This document shows positions 1-8,666 of a stretch of 64,000 nt of DNA, piece by piece (within the stretch, counting starts at the first letter, position 1; every line of letters begins with the position of its first letter). Source of the DNA: Roseospira marina (GTDB lineage: Bacteria; Pseudomonadota; Alphaproteobacteria; Rhodospirillales; Rhodospirillaceae). The notes below the pieces were generated by a model. It did not search any database and was not told the origin of the DNA. It saw nothing but the letters and a program-made list of their open reading frames with translations. The stretch is taken from positions 1-64,000 of the forward strand of contig NZ_JACIGJ010000002.1 of the NCBI RefSeq assembly GCF_014197855.1, given 5' to 3'. Both the position numbers and the translations under genes were made by a program.

Positions 1-3000
1 ATGAACTCACCGGCGCTCAGGTGCGCCGCGATGGCATCGTCCGTCGGGCCTCCGGGACCATTCACCCACCCGCCGCCGGCAAAGTACCGGCCCTCGGTCT
101 GCCCATGGGCCGCGAAGTGCCGCAACGCGGCTTCGGCCGCCGACAGGCCCGCGCCCCAGGTGCCGGCGGACCACGCGTCGGCGACATCGCTGTACCGATC
201 CATGTAATCGAGCGCGCGCTGGTGCAGATCGGCGCCGGACACCGCCGCCATCAGGGTGGCGTGGTCGTAGTACCGCTGGCCGGCGCCCGTTGGCGTGCCG
301 CCGCTCTCGCCCGCCGCACCGCCCGTCGTGCCGGCGGCCTGGGCCTCGGTGGCCGCCGCGATCCGCGCCAGCAAGGCGGTTTCCTCGGCGTCGGCGGCCA
401 CGGTGTGCGCGTCGAGCGCCGCCACCGCCGCCGTGCGCTCCTCCTCGGCGCGGACGAGTTGCGCCAGATAGCTGCCCTGAGCGGACAAGGCTCCCGTCAG
501 CCCGGCGCCCAGGTCCGCCAGCGCCGCCGCCTGCCCCTCGACCGTATCCGGATGGCCGAGGGCGTCGGCCACCGGCTCCAGGAGGGCGCGGATCTCGTCC
601 TCGACCCCGTAATACGCGGCGTCGGTCTGGTGGTAGTCGCGGGCCGCTTCGCGATACGCCTCCGCGTAGTCCGTCAGGCTTTCGAGGGCGGCGCGGGCGA
701 CGTCGGCGTCGTCGGACCCGGCCAGCGTGACCTGCCGCGCCAGATGGGCGCGGGCCGACTCCATCCGCTCCCGCTGGCCGAGGGTGCTGTTTGACCCGCC
801 GGTCAGATCGTCCAGATACCGCCGCACATCCGAACCGACCGACTCGGCCACGCCGGACAGCGTGTCCCAATAGTCCACCGCGGCTGATAGGGCATCGCGT
901 TGCGCGGTCTCGACCTCCCGCCACGCGGCAAGAGCGTCCTCGGCGGCGGCGGCAGCTTCCATGTCGGCCAGAGCGCCCGCCAGCCCGGTGACGGCCACAT
1001 TGGCGTTATCGACACCCGCCGACCACGTCGCGATCTCGTCCACCAGGGCGCGCAGGGTGTCCAGATCCAGGCCGGCGCCCAGCGCGCGCATCTGGGCGAC
1101 CAGCGTCTGCGTCACCAGGGACGTGTCGCCGCCCACAGCCTGCATATCGGCCAGGGCCTGCTGGTACGCGGCCACGCTGTCGCGGATGGTGTTGACGTGG
1201 TCGCGGCCGCGTGCGGTTTCCAGCGCGCGGACCCATTGATCGTTCAGGTCCGCCGCCGCTTGCGCCAGCAGCTCGTCGCGCAACCCCGCGACCTGAGCGG
1301 CGGCGTCCTCGGCGGCGGTGCCGGTGTCGGTCAGGATGGTTTGAAGGCCGTTTAACTGGCGGTCCATCAGCGCGACAGACGCCTGCACGTCGGACAGCGG
1401 CGCCGCCACATCGCCCAGACCGACCATGGCCCGCACCAGGGTGTTCATATCGGCGGACGCCTGTCCGGCGTCCAGTTCCCCGGCGGCCGTCAGGATGTCG
1501 GCGACCTCGCGCGCCGGCGCGATCATGGCCCGGGCCTGATCCGTCCAGGCGGCGGCCTGTTCGTCCAGGGCGGCAATCTGTGCGGCGGCGCCGGACTGCA
1601 TCGATGTCACGGCGGCGTCGATCGCGCCCGACCAATCGGCGGCGATCGCGATCTGTCCGGCCAGCTCCGCCGCCGTGGCGGCGCTGCTGTCGCGCACCAC
1701 CGCCAGAGCCCCGGCCAGGCTGTCGTCGCCCTGAGCGAGGTCTTCGATAATAGTGCGGATGGCGACCAGACCTGCCTCGCCGAGGTCGGCCACCTCGATC
1801 AGGCGGCCAGACTGATCGCCCAGCGTGCCGCCGTGGACCTCGACGCGTTGCGCGCCGTCCTTCCAACTCGTCGCGACGGCGTAGTTGGACAGGTCGAAGG
1901 TGTCCGCCAGGGTCTGGAGCGGTCCGACCAGCGCCGCACGGCTGGCCTCGCCCCAGGCGGCGATGTCCTCGTCGGACAGCAACCGCCCTTCCGGCGCCTT
2001 GGCCAGGACCTGGCCGTCCTGGATGTCGATGGATTGCGACGCATTGGGCAGCGGCTTGCCGAACAGGCCGCCGATCAAATCCCCGCCCATCATCGCCAGG
2101 AACGCCCCGGCCGCCGCCCCGATCGGACCGCCGGCGGCGCCACCGATCAGGGAGGCGCCAAGTGCCCCGCCGCCGACGCTGCCCAGGGTGGACAGCCCCA
2201 TATCGGCCCACTGGTTGCCGGAACTGAACCCGAATGCGCTGGCGGCCAAGCTCCCGGCCAGACCCCACGGTGCCGCATCGATGCCGGCGGCGAGGGCCCC
2301 CCCGAAGCCGGTCATGCCCCCCGCCGCGCCGCCGACCACGCCGGCGTTCGGGCCGACGAGCATGACCGGGGACCCAGGCCCCGCCGCCCCGTACAGAGTC
2401 GTCGGAGAGTACAGCCCCAACGCCCGACCAACGCTGCCCGTCACCAGAGCGTTGCCGATCGACTGCCCGCCCGTCAGCGAAGGCAACAGGGTACCGAGCC
2501 CCAACACGTCCCCGGTATCCACGCCGCTGGCGGAGGCCTGGCCCCCGGCGGCCGCCGCCGGACCCACGCCGAGGGCCGACCATAGCGAGGTGGCCAGACC
2601 GGCCGTCACCTGCTGGGCGGCGATCTGGGCGACCTGATCCAGCACCGCGTCACCCAGCGCCGACAGCAGGTCCTCGACGTCCGCGATGCCCCGGCTGAAA
2701 TCGCGGAAAAACTCGGTGAAGGCGTCGTCCCACCGATCAAAGACCGACGAAAAGGCGTCCTGGGCAATGGCCGCGTTATCTTTCGCCGCCACCGCCACGT
2801 CATGGACGGCGGCCACGGCGCCGTCGCGCCAACTCGTCGACGCCGCCCGCGCCAGTTCGGTCGCGCGCGCCTGATCGCCGATGGCCTTTGCGAGCCGCAA
2901 CTCTTCCCGCGCCTGATCGGACGTCAGGTCAATTTGGCGATCCGTCAAAGAGGCGATAACGGCAAGCTGATCGGCGGTCAAAGACCGCTCGGCGCCGATC

Positions 3001-5612
3001 GCCCGCAGATAGTCGGCCTCGGTCTGCAGACCATCCAGCCGGTCGCGTGCCTCGCCCTCCGGCGCGGCCTTCTCGCGGGCCTCGGCTTCGGCATACAGGG
3101 CCGCGACCCGCTCCGTGATCTGTGCGGCCTCTTCCGTGCCCTGTTCGATGCCATGCTGGCGCAGGGCCTCGGCGATCGCGATCTGGCGCGAGACCTCCGC
3201 CACGGCGGCCGCACCCTGGCCGTGCGCGACGGTCAGGGCACGTTGGGCCGCGATCTGTCGATCGAGGTCCGCGACGGCGCGGGCGATGTCCAGGCGCTGG
3301 CGGGCCTCGGCCTCGGCGGTCACAAGGGCGATGATCTCGGCTCGGCGCCGCGCCCCATATTGGAGCACCACCCCCTCGGCTGTGGCCGCGATCTCCGCCT
3401 CGCGTGTCGCGGCGGTGCCCTGGCCGACGGCGATGGCCATCGCCTCATGCGCGGCCGTCGCGGCCCGTGTCTGGGCAACCCACGCCGCGTATCCGTCATC
3501 CGATCCTAATCCACCCGGCGGCTCGTTCGGCGGGGGCGGGTTATCGTTGCCCGCACCCGGGCCGCCCCCACCGCTCGTGTCAGGGCCGGTGCCGGGGCCT
3601 GTCCCGGCGAGGATCTCCCGCAGCCTGTCTTGGGCCTGGGCATTGGTGACCAGCGCGTCGGTGTACAGATCGACCTGGTCGCGCGCCTCGCGCCATGCGT
3701 CATAAGTCTCGCCGGTAATGGGGGTCTGAATGCCGCGCGGACCGCGCACCCATCCGCGTTCCATGTCCTCGAATGTGAGGCCGCTGGCCCGCATCAGGGT
3801 CTGGGCCTGGGCCGCCGCCGCAATCCGCGCGTCCTCCAGGCGCGCGGCGATCACCTCGCGGATGGCCTCCGCCTCCGCCAGTTTAGCGGCGGCCTGGTCC
3901 CGGGTCAGGGCCTCGTCGGTCCGCGCGACCTGTTCGTTGTCACGCAACACCTGCCAATAGGCGACGGCGGCTTCGCGCGCCTCGTTCTGCGCATTCCGCG
4001 CGGCGATGGCGGCTGTGACCAGTCCGGCCACGGCAGCGGCGGCCACGATGTACGGGTTGGCGAGCATTGCCGCCGTCAGCGCCTGGACGGCGCCGGCGGC
4101 GGCGGTGGCCCACTGAACCAACTTGACGGTCACCAGCGCGGCGGCGGCACCGGCCAGAACCTCCCAGTGATCGGCGGCCCAGGCCGCCGCCTCAGCCGCC
4201 GCCCGCACCCCGTCGGCGGCGGCAGCGGCCCACTCGGCGATCTGCCCCGTGTCACGAGCGGCGAGGACCAGATCCGCCACGTCGCGGGCGGCCGCCAACA
4301 GCGCCGGCGACAGCTCGGCGCCGATGATGGTGGACGCCGCCGTCCAGACATTGCCGATCACCCGCCACTGTGCTTCGGCGGTCGTGGCGGCGCGGGCGGC
4401 TTCCTCCAACAGGGCGATGTTGTCGATCCACGCTTGGTCCGACTGATCCACTGCCTGCGTGACCGTATCGACCGTCTTCGCCAGCGCGCCCAGGGTGCTG
4501 GCGTCGTCGCCGGCAGTCAGGCCCAGGGCGCGCAGGGTAGTGCCGACATCGCCCCCCGCCTCGCGCAGGTGCCGGAGGGCCGCGAGCACATCGGTGAACA
4601 CCGACACGGCGTCCTCGGCGAACGCCTGCCGCAGGACATCGGCCGACTGCCCGGTCAGCGCCACCAGGGCCTCCAGTTCCGTGCCGCCCTGACGCACCGC
4701 GTCGTTAATGGCCTGCAACGCTCGCTGCGTCACACCGCGCGACAGTTCGGCCTGGATGCCGATGGACGCGAACGCCGCCGCGAGACCGGCCGCCTGCGCC
4801 GCCGTCACGTCGAACGAGGCGCCGCCCTTCGCAATCTCCAACGCGGTCCTGACGATCTCGCTTTCGGTGGCCGCGTAGGCATTGCCAAGGGCCACGACCG
4901 CCGAGCCCATGCGGTCGATCGCGTCGGTGCCCTCGCCGGTGACCTCCAGCAGGCGGACGAGTTGCATCGCCCCTTCGGCACCGACCACGTCGGTCGCACC
5001 CTGAAGCATGGCGACCGTGGACGTGAACTTCAGCAGGCTCTCGCTGCCCCTCACTCCCAACTGCCCGGCGGCCTGGGTGATGGACAGCAGCTCTTGCGTG
5101 GTGGCACCCATCTCCGGGCGCAGGGCCAGGGCGCCGATCTGTTCGCCGAGGGCGGCGAGTTCCTGGCCGGCCAGATCCGTGACCTTGCCGACCCCCACCA
5201 ACGCGGCCTCGTAGGCATGCCACGAGGACACCGCACTTTCCCCGATTTCCAGGGCCGTCCACCCGCCGATGGCGGCGTACAGCGCCCAGATCAGCGCGGT
5301 CGTGTGGTCGGCGGCGCCACCCAGGTCGTCGAGGTCCTCCCCCGCGTCTCCGGCGGCGTCGGCCAGGGACTCCATCTCGTCGGCCGCGTTGCTGGCGGCC
5401 TCGCCGGTGACGCTGACGTGGCGCGCCGTGCTGTCGGCGTGCGAGCCCGCCTCGTCCAGGCTGTCGGCGGTGTCGGCGGCAGCATCTCCGGCCGCTTCAG
5501 CTGCCTCGCGCCACGTCTCCAGGCTCTCGCGGGAGACCCGGAACCGGGCCTGGAAATCCCCGGTCTCGGCCGTGAGGGTGACGGAGACGGTCTGGTGCGC
5601 ATCACCGGCCAT
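1..5612 (-). CDS. Phage tail tape measure protein (C-terminal end outside window)
   Basis: An open frame of 1870 codons begins at the ATG at 5612 and continues past base 1 without a stop. It overlaps the end of the tail chaperone frame by 11 bases, the usual position for a tape measure gene. Tape measure proteins set tail length and occupy the tail lumen. The protein is rich in Ala, Asp and Glu with long helical stretches. It has a short hydrophobic segment near residues 514-536 (NPYIVAAAAVAGLV), an FFRDFSRGI-type motif near residue 1000, and a Gly/Ala-rich hydrophobic segment near 1130-1190. The last visible residues include GGPTDDAIAAHLSAGEF, a motif typical of the C-terminal part of tape measure proteins (GPG...LSPGEFV), so only a small part is probably missing. 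Identification rests on size, composition, this motif and gene order. Confidence 0.85.
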   Translation of the reverse strand, partial: MAGDAHQTVSVTLTAETGDFQARFRVSRESLETWREAAEAAGDAAADTADSLDEAGSHADSTARHVSVTGEAASNAADEMESLADAAGDAGEDLDDLGGAADHTTALIWALYAAIGGWTALEIGESAVSSWHAYEAALVGVGKVTDLAGQELAALGEQIGALALRPEMGATTQELLSITQAAGQLGVRGSESLLKFTSTVAMLQGATDVVGAEGAMQLVRLLEVTGEGTDAIDRMGSAVVALGNAYAATESEIVRTALEIAKGGASFDVTAAQAAGLAAAFASIGIQAELSRGVTQRALQAINDAVRQGGTELEALVALTGQSADVLRQAFAEDAVSVFTDVLAALRHLREAGGDVGTTLRALGLTAGDDASTLGALAKTVDTVTQAVDQSDQAWIDNIALLEEAARAATTAEAQWRVIGNVWTAASTIIGAELSPALLAAARDVADLVLAARDTGQIAEWAAAAADGVRAAAEAAAWAADHWEVLAGAAAALVTVKLVQWATAAAGAVQALTAAMLANPYIVAAAAVAGLVTAAIAARNAQNEAREAAVAYWQVLRDNEQVARTDEALTRDQAAAKLAEAEAIREVIAARLEDARIAAAAQAQTLMRASGLTFEDMERGWVRGPRGIQTPITGETYDAWREARDQVDLYTDALVTNAQAQDRLREILAGTGPGTGPDTSGGGGPGAGNDNPPPPNEPPGGLGSDDGYAAWVAQTRAATAAHEAMAIAVGQGTAATREAEIAATAEGVVLQYGARRRAEIIALVTAEAEARQRLDIARAVADLDRQIAAQRALTVAHGQGAAAVAEVSRQIAIAEALRQHGIEQGTEEAAQITERVAALYAEAEAREKAAPEGEARDRLDGLQTEADYLRAIGAERSLTADQLAVIASLTDRQIDLTSDQAREELRLAKAIGDQARATELARAASTSWRDGAVAAVHDVAVAAKDNAAIAQDAFSSVFDRWDDAFTEFFRDFSRGIADVEDLLSALGDAVLDQVAQIAAQQVTAGLATSLWSALGVGPAAAAGGQASASGVDTGDVLGLGTLLPSLTGGQSIGNALVTGSVGRALGLYSPTTLYGAAGPGSPVMLVGPNAGVVGGAAGGMTGFGGALAAGIDAAPWGLAGSLAASAFGFSSGNQWADMGLSTLGSVGGGALGASLIGGAAGGPIGAAAGAFLAMMGGDLIGGLFGKPLPNASQSIDIQDGQVLAKAPEGRLLSDEDIAAWGEASRAALVGPLQTLADTFDLSNYAVATSWKDGAQRVEVHGGTLGDQSGRLIEVADLGEAGLVAIRTIIEDLAQGDDSLAGALAVVRDSSAATAAELAGQIAIAADWSGAIDAAVTSMQSGAAAQIAALDEQAAAWTDQARAMIAPAREVADILTAAGELDAGQASADMNTLVRAMVGLGDVAAPLSDVQASVALMDRQLNGLQTILTDTGTAAEDAAAQVAGLRDELLAQAAADLNDQWVRALETARGRDHVNTIRDSVAAYQQALADMQAVGGDTSLVTQTLVAQMRALGAGLDLDTLRALVDEIATWSAGVDNANVAVTGLAGALADMEAAAAAEDALAAWREVETAQRDALSAAVDYWDTLSGVAESVGSDVRRYLDDLTGGSNSTLGQRERMESARAHLARQVTLAGSDDADVARAALESLTDYAEAYREAARDYHQTDAAYYGVEDEIRALLEPVADALGHPDTVEGQAAALADLGAGLTGALSAQGSYLAQLVRAEEERTAAVAALDAHTVAADAEETALLARIAAATEAQAAGTTGGAAGESGGTPTGAGQRYYDHATLMAAVSGADLHQRALDYMDRYSDVADAWSAGTWGAGLSAAEAALRHFAAHGQTEGRYFAGGGWVNGPGGPTDDAIAAHLSAGEF

Positions 5613-5984
5613 GGCCGCGCCCCCGCGCCGTGGACCGCAAGACCGGCGGATCGCGCCGGCGGTCCCTGTCGCGCTCCTGACGCTGTCGGGTCAGGCGGTT
5701 GGCCTCGGCGATGTAGGCGTCGGCAATGGCGCGGGCGCCGGCGACATGCCGCGCCAGCCGGCCGTTGCCGACCGGATACCCCGCCATGCGCCACACGCTT
5801 TCCGCCGCCACCATGTCCCACCTCATCAGCATGCCCGTCATGGGGCTGACGTCCCATTCGCGCTGGGCCAGCAGCCAGAGCCGGACGGCCTCTTCATTCT
5901 CGGGATGCACCAGGATGTCCGGATCGGGCCGTACCGCGCGCGGCGCGGGGGCCGGCAGGGTCGCCCGCCCACCGGACAGGACCG
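5602..5984 (-). CDS. Tail assembly chaperone, downstream (T) part, probably made by frameshift from the gene before it
   Basis: This open stretch lies in the -1 frame relative to the upstream chaperone gene (5985-6410) and stops at 5602, inside the start of the tape measure gene. It has no convincing start codon or Shine-Dalgarno of its own near its beginning. In long-tailed phages the gene before the tape measure is usually a G/GT pair in which a fraction of ribosomes shift to -1, giving a C-terminal extension that binds the tape measure protein. The frames join at the AAG AAG ACC TGA end of the upstream gene. The readable segment carries REWDVSPMTGMLMRWDMVAA and a helical, Arg-rich end. No classical X-XXY-YYZ heptamer is evident at the junction, so the exact shift site is uncertain. 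The start given marks the junction and is not an initiation codon. Confidence 0.55.
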
Positions 5985-6410
5985 TCAGGTCTTCTTGGAG
6001 GCCTTCGCCCGCCGCTCCGCCCGATTGGGGGCGGGGACCGTAGTGGGCGCGGGCGACGGCACGCCCGATGTCAGTGCGTTTTTTGCCGCCTGCCCCCCGG
6101 CGCTGGCCATGTACGCCTTCAGGATCGGCTGGGCGATCCAAGGCTGTTGCAGCAGCGGCACGGCCTCGTCGCTGTCCAGCGGGATCGGCGCGCCGTCCTC
6201 GTAGGCCGCGTCCCAATCCGTGGCGAGGGCGCGCACCACCTCGGCATTGGACAAGGCGCCAGAGACGTTGCGGTTCAGCAGGTCCGGCAGGTCCTCGACG
6301 GTGCGGAAGGTCAGGGTCAGGCTCTGCGGCTCAGACGTTCCGGGCGGGATGACGTCCACACTTTCGGACCACGTCCACACGCCGTTCGCGGGCACTTTGA
6401 ACTGGCTCAT
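5985..6410 (-). CDS. Tail assembly chaperone, upstream (G) part
   Basis: This 141-residue protein begins MSQFKVPANGVWTW. It lies between the tail tube gene and the tape measure gene, the invariant place for the G-type chaperone that keeps the tape measure protein soluble during tail assembly. The N-terminal half looks globular and the C-terminal 30 residues are Pro/Ala rich and then basic (NRAERRAKASKKT). The gene ends at TGA 5985-5987. The overlapping -1 frame stays open to the start of the tape measure gene, which suggests a frameshifted longer form. The protein itself has no motif I can name, so the assignment comes from position, size and the overlapping frame. Confidence 0.65.
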   Translation of the reverse strand: MSQFKVPANGVWTWSESVDVIPPGTSEPQSLTLTFRTVEDLPDLLNRNVSGALSNAEVVRALATDWDAAYEDGAPIPLDSDEAVPLLQQPWIAQPILKAYMASAGGQAAKNALTSGVPSPAPTTVPAPNRAERRAKASKKT

Positions 6411-6443
6411 AACGGCCTCTTAAGCTGTCGTTGAAGGGGTGTT

Positions 6444-6461
6444 CCGGCGCGACGGCGCCGG
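6444..6461 (-). terminator. GC-rich hairpin after the tail tube gene
   Basis: A perfect 7-bp stem CCGGCGC/GCGCCGG with a 4-base loop sits between the tail tube stop and the chaperone start. There is no U-run, so it may be a partial terminator or an mRNA-stabilising hairpin lowering expression of the genes after the abundant tube protein. Confidence 0.35.
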
Positions 6462-6470
6462 GCGGCTCAC

Positions 6471-7745
6471 TCAGAAGAACCGGATGCAGACCTCATCGTC
6501 GCCACCGCCGCTCACGGGCAGCGAACTCGTGCGCAGGGTGGTCATGACGTCTTCGCCGTCCTCACGCGTGGTCACGCCGAGGATCTGCGCGTTGCGCTCG
6601 ACCACCTCGCAGCGTTCGCCCAGGCGGGTGCCCGTCACCGATCGGATGCGCCGGCGGACGCCGGGCCAGACCCACACGTTCACGTCGTCGATGGCCGGGC
6701 AGTCGAACCGCACCTCGCCGGTCAGGGCGTGGTTGCTGATCTCCACAGTGTCGAGATTGGTGCGGCTCTTGGACCGCACGTCGGCGCCGCCGCTCAGGGT
6801 CCGGCTCTGGCCGGACGGTTCCCACTCGGCGTCCGAAAGGTCCGCCGGGCCGATGAACAGATCGAAGGCGGCGTAATCCAGCACCTCCGGTTCGCGGATT
6901 GTCGAATAGTCCGGAGTGCCGATGGGCGCGGCCGCCGGCGGCTTCCACAGACCCATGCCGCGCAGGTTCACCAGGGGCCACTGGCCGACGGTGGCGTCAT
7001 AGTTGAGCTGCCAGCGCGCACCCGGGATCGTGAACAGCGTGCCGTCCATGTTGTACTGGACGATGGCACTGGGCTGTACGCGGTCGCTGGACGGCCAGTA
7101 TTCGATGCCCGGCGGCACCAGTTCGACCACCCACTGGTCCCCGATGTCCCAGTCGGCGCCGATCGTCGGCGTGATCTCGGCCCCGCCGGGCAAGGTGATC
7201 GCCGTGGCGTCGGTGATCGCCACGCCGGTCACCTCGTAGGCCGCCTCGGCCGTCTCCCCCAGCCCGACGGCGGGCGCGGCGATGGTCGCGACGGCCGTGC
7301 CGGACCCGCCGGCCGTGGTGCAACTGATCGTCACGCGTCGTCGGTTGAGGCCGGTAAAGCCCGTCTCCACCGTGTACGTCCACGACCCGGTCGGCGCGCC
7401 GACAGCCACGGGCGCGGCGGCCACCGTAGCGGTGCCGGTCAATTGGACGCGAGACCAGCCGGCGGCGCGCAGCAGCACGTCGAACACCGGCGGCACGGCC
7501 ACGTCGCCCGAGCCCACGGTTTCCACGCCCCAGTTCAGGGGGGCGCGTTCCTGCCACAACTGGCCGGGACGGGATCCCATGTGCGGTTCCACCGTCTGCC
7601 GCTCGGCCGTCTGCCCCTGAATGGACGGCAGATCGGCGGACACGGCCAGGATCGCGACGTAGTCGGCCGGATCGGCGACACCCTGGGCATAGCCAAGATC
7701 CTCCAACGCGGCCTGAATGACGCGGTTGCGTGCGCGAAGCCCCAT
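6471..7745 (-). CDS. Phage major tail tube protein
   Basis: This 424-residue structural protein has an N-terminal MGLRARNRVIQAALEDLGYA, a long Gly/Thr/Val-rich beta-sheet middle part, and aromatic-rich beta segments (YNMDGTLFTIPGARW, WKPPAAAPIGTPDY). Such composition and position, between the tail terminator and the chaperone/tape measure genes, fit the tail tube protein that polymerises into the hollow tail. At 424 residues it is longer than the 200-250 residues of lambda gpV. The middle segment (about residues 100-180, with GTATVAAAPVAVGAPTGSW) could be an inserted Ig-like or other surface domain. The start is supported by GGAGG seven bases upstream, and the preceding small gene ends only three bases before the ATG. 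The assignment is by context and composition. Confidence 0.7.
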   Translation of the reverse strand: MGLRARNRVIQAALEDLGYAQGVADPADYVAILAVSADLPSIQGQTAERQTVEPHMGSRPGQLWQERAPLNWGVETVGSGDVAVPPVFDVLLRAAGWSRVQLTGTATVAAAPVAVGAPTGSWTYTVETGFTGLNRRRVTISCTTAGGSGTAVATIAAPAVGLGETAEAAYEVTGVAITDATAITLPGGAEITPTIGADWDIGDQWVVELVPPGIEYWPSSDRVQPSAIVQYNMDGTLFTIPGARWQLNYDATVGQWPLVNLRGMGLWKPPAAAPIGTPDYSTIREPEVLDYAAFDLFIGPADLSDAEWEPSGQSRTLSGGADVRSKSRTNLDTVEISNHALTGEVRFDCPAIDDVNVWVWPGVRRRIRSVTGTRLGERCEVVERNAQILGVTTREDGEDVMTTLRTSSLPVSGGGDDEVCIRFF

Positions 7746-7748
7746 GGA

Positions 7749-7922
7749 TCAGGCCTCCTTCTTCTTGGTCGGGCGCTTGGCGCCGGCGTCCTCGGGCGGA
7801 GCGGCCGGAGTGGCCGGCGCCGGAAGGCGCGCCGGACGCGGCGCGGGGGTGGCCCCCTTGGGGGCGATCGGTCGCGGGGCTTCGCCCGCGCGGTCATGGA
7901 TGAACACACCGGCCTTGCGCAT
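7749..7922 (-). CDS. Small phage protein of unknown function (DUF2635-like position)
   Basis: This 57-residue protein begins MRKAGVFIHDRAGEAPRPIA, continues with a Pro/Ala-rich linker and ends in a basic KRPTKKKEA tail. The start is well supported: AAAGGAG lies directly upstream and overlaps the stop of the preceding terminator gene. The stop lies three bases before the tail tube start, so the three genes look translationally coupled. In Mu, the short gp38 (DUF2635) sits just after gp37 in the same place, but sequence similarity is too weak to claim membership. The Pro-rich, basic nature suggests a disordered accessory or decoration role. Function unknown. Confidence 0.6.
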   Translation of the reverse strand: MRKAGVFIHDRAGEAPRPIAPKGATPAPRPARLPAPATPAAPPEDAGAKRPTKKKEA

Positions 7923-7926
7923 GGGC

Positions 7927-8370
7927 TCAGCTCCTTTGGCGCTGTGTGGTGGTCTCGAAATGCAGGGTGAGGAACACGCCGCCGTCGCGGTCGCTGCTGG
8001 CGGCGCGAACCTGCTGGTCGCCGCCGCGATACCCAAGCACCCGCCAGTCCGGCGCCGGCAGGACGCCGTCCAGGGCGGCGATGACGGCCGCGCCCAGCGT
8101 GTCGAGGGGGCGATCATCAGGCCCGCGCCGGCTTTCGGACGCTACCAGCACCACGGTCATGATGGTCGTAACGAGGGTGCGGTGAACGGTGCGCTGGGCT
8201 TGTTCGGCGGCCTCGGCGGTGGGCAGCACGTAGGCCGCTGGCACCCGTTCGGGCAGGCGACGTGCAGCGATCAGGGCGGCCAGGTCGTTGGCCGGGCCGA
8301 CGTACCGCAGATCCGGCGCGGCGTCCCGCACCAGGGCGATGATGGGGTCGACGAGAGCGGCGCCGATCAT
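7927..8370 (-). CDS. Phage tail terminator / completion protein (Mu Gp37-like)
   Basis: This 147-residue protein begins MIGAALVDPIIALVRDAAPD and ends VFLTLHFETTTQRQRS. It shows the layout of Mu Gp37-like tail terminators: an N-terminal helix, a central segment that usually carries APAAYVLP-type wording (here RVPAAYVLPTAEAAE), a variable strand segment (VVLVAS) and a C-terminal LGYRGG/ LTLHFE strand pair. Proteins of this kind cap the finished tail and join it to the head. It overlaps the upstream gpG fragment by one base and is followed at once by a small gene using a Shine-Dalgarno inside its own stop region. Family assignment is by pattern and context. Confidence 0.7.
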   Translation of the reverse strand: MIGAALVDPIIALVRDAAPDLRYVGPANDLAALIAARRLPERVPAAYVLPTAEAAEQAQRTVHRTLVTTIMTVVLVASESRRGPDDRPLDTLGAAVIAALDGVLPAPDWRVLGYRGGDQQVRAASSDRDGGVFLTLHFETTTQRQRS

Positions 8371-8666
8371 CAGAGCGCCCCCGTGATCCAGTCGGCGATG
8401 ATCTCGCCCGCCTCGGTGCGGTCCTCCGCCGACAGTCCCAGGTACGGGCGCGCGGGGATGGTCACCTGTTGGACCAGCCGGATCCCGTCGCCGACCGGAA
8501 CGGCCAGCGCCTTGGCCGTTTTCGGCCGAATGGTGCCCCCGAGTTGGTGGATCCGCGCGTACACCAGATTGGTGCCCTGCCGCACAGTCCCTGGCATTTC
8601 AGGGAGCCCCGCCAATTCAGCGGCGGCGTACCAACGATCCGGGGCTGGCAAAGAGAGGGAGGCCAT
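8370..8666 (-). CDS. Truncated Mu gpG-like virion morphogenesis protein (C-terminal half only)
   Basis: This 98-residue protein carries the recognisable C-terminal half of Mu gpG/P2 gpS-type tail completion proteins: GTNLVYARIHQLGGTIRP, then IPARPYLGLSAED and a C-terminal helix. Full family members are about 150 residues or more, with an N-terminal half that includes the LRDTGRL-type segment just before the GTNLVYA strand. Here the frame starts only about 30 residues before that strand, at an ATG overlapping the stop of an early-region gene (ATGA). The N-terminal half is missing. I infer a deletion joining an early gene to the middle of gpG, so the protein is probably non-functional although the reading frame is intact. 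Confidence 0.7.
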   Translation of the reverse strand: MASLSLPAPDRWYAAAELAGLPEMPGTVRQGTNLVYARIHQLGGTIRPKTAKALAVPVGDGIRLVQQVTIPARPYLGLSAEDRTEAGEIIADWITGAL

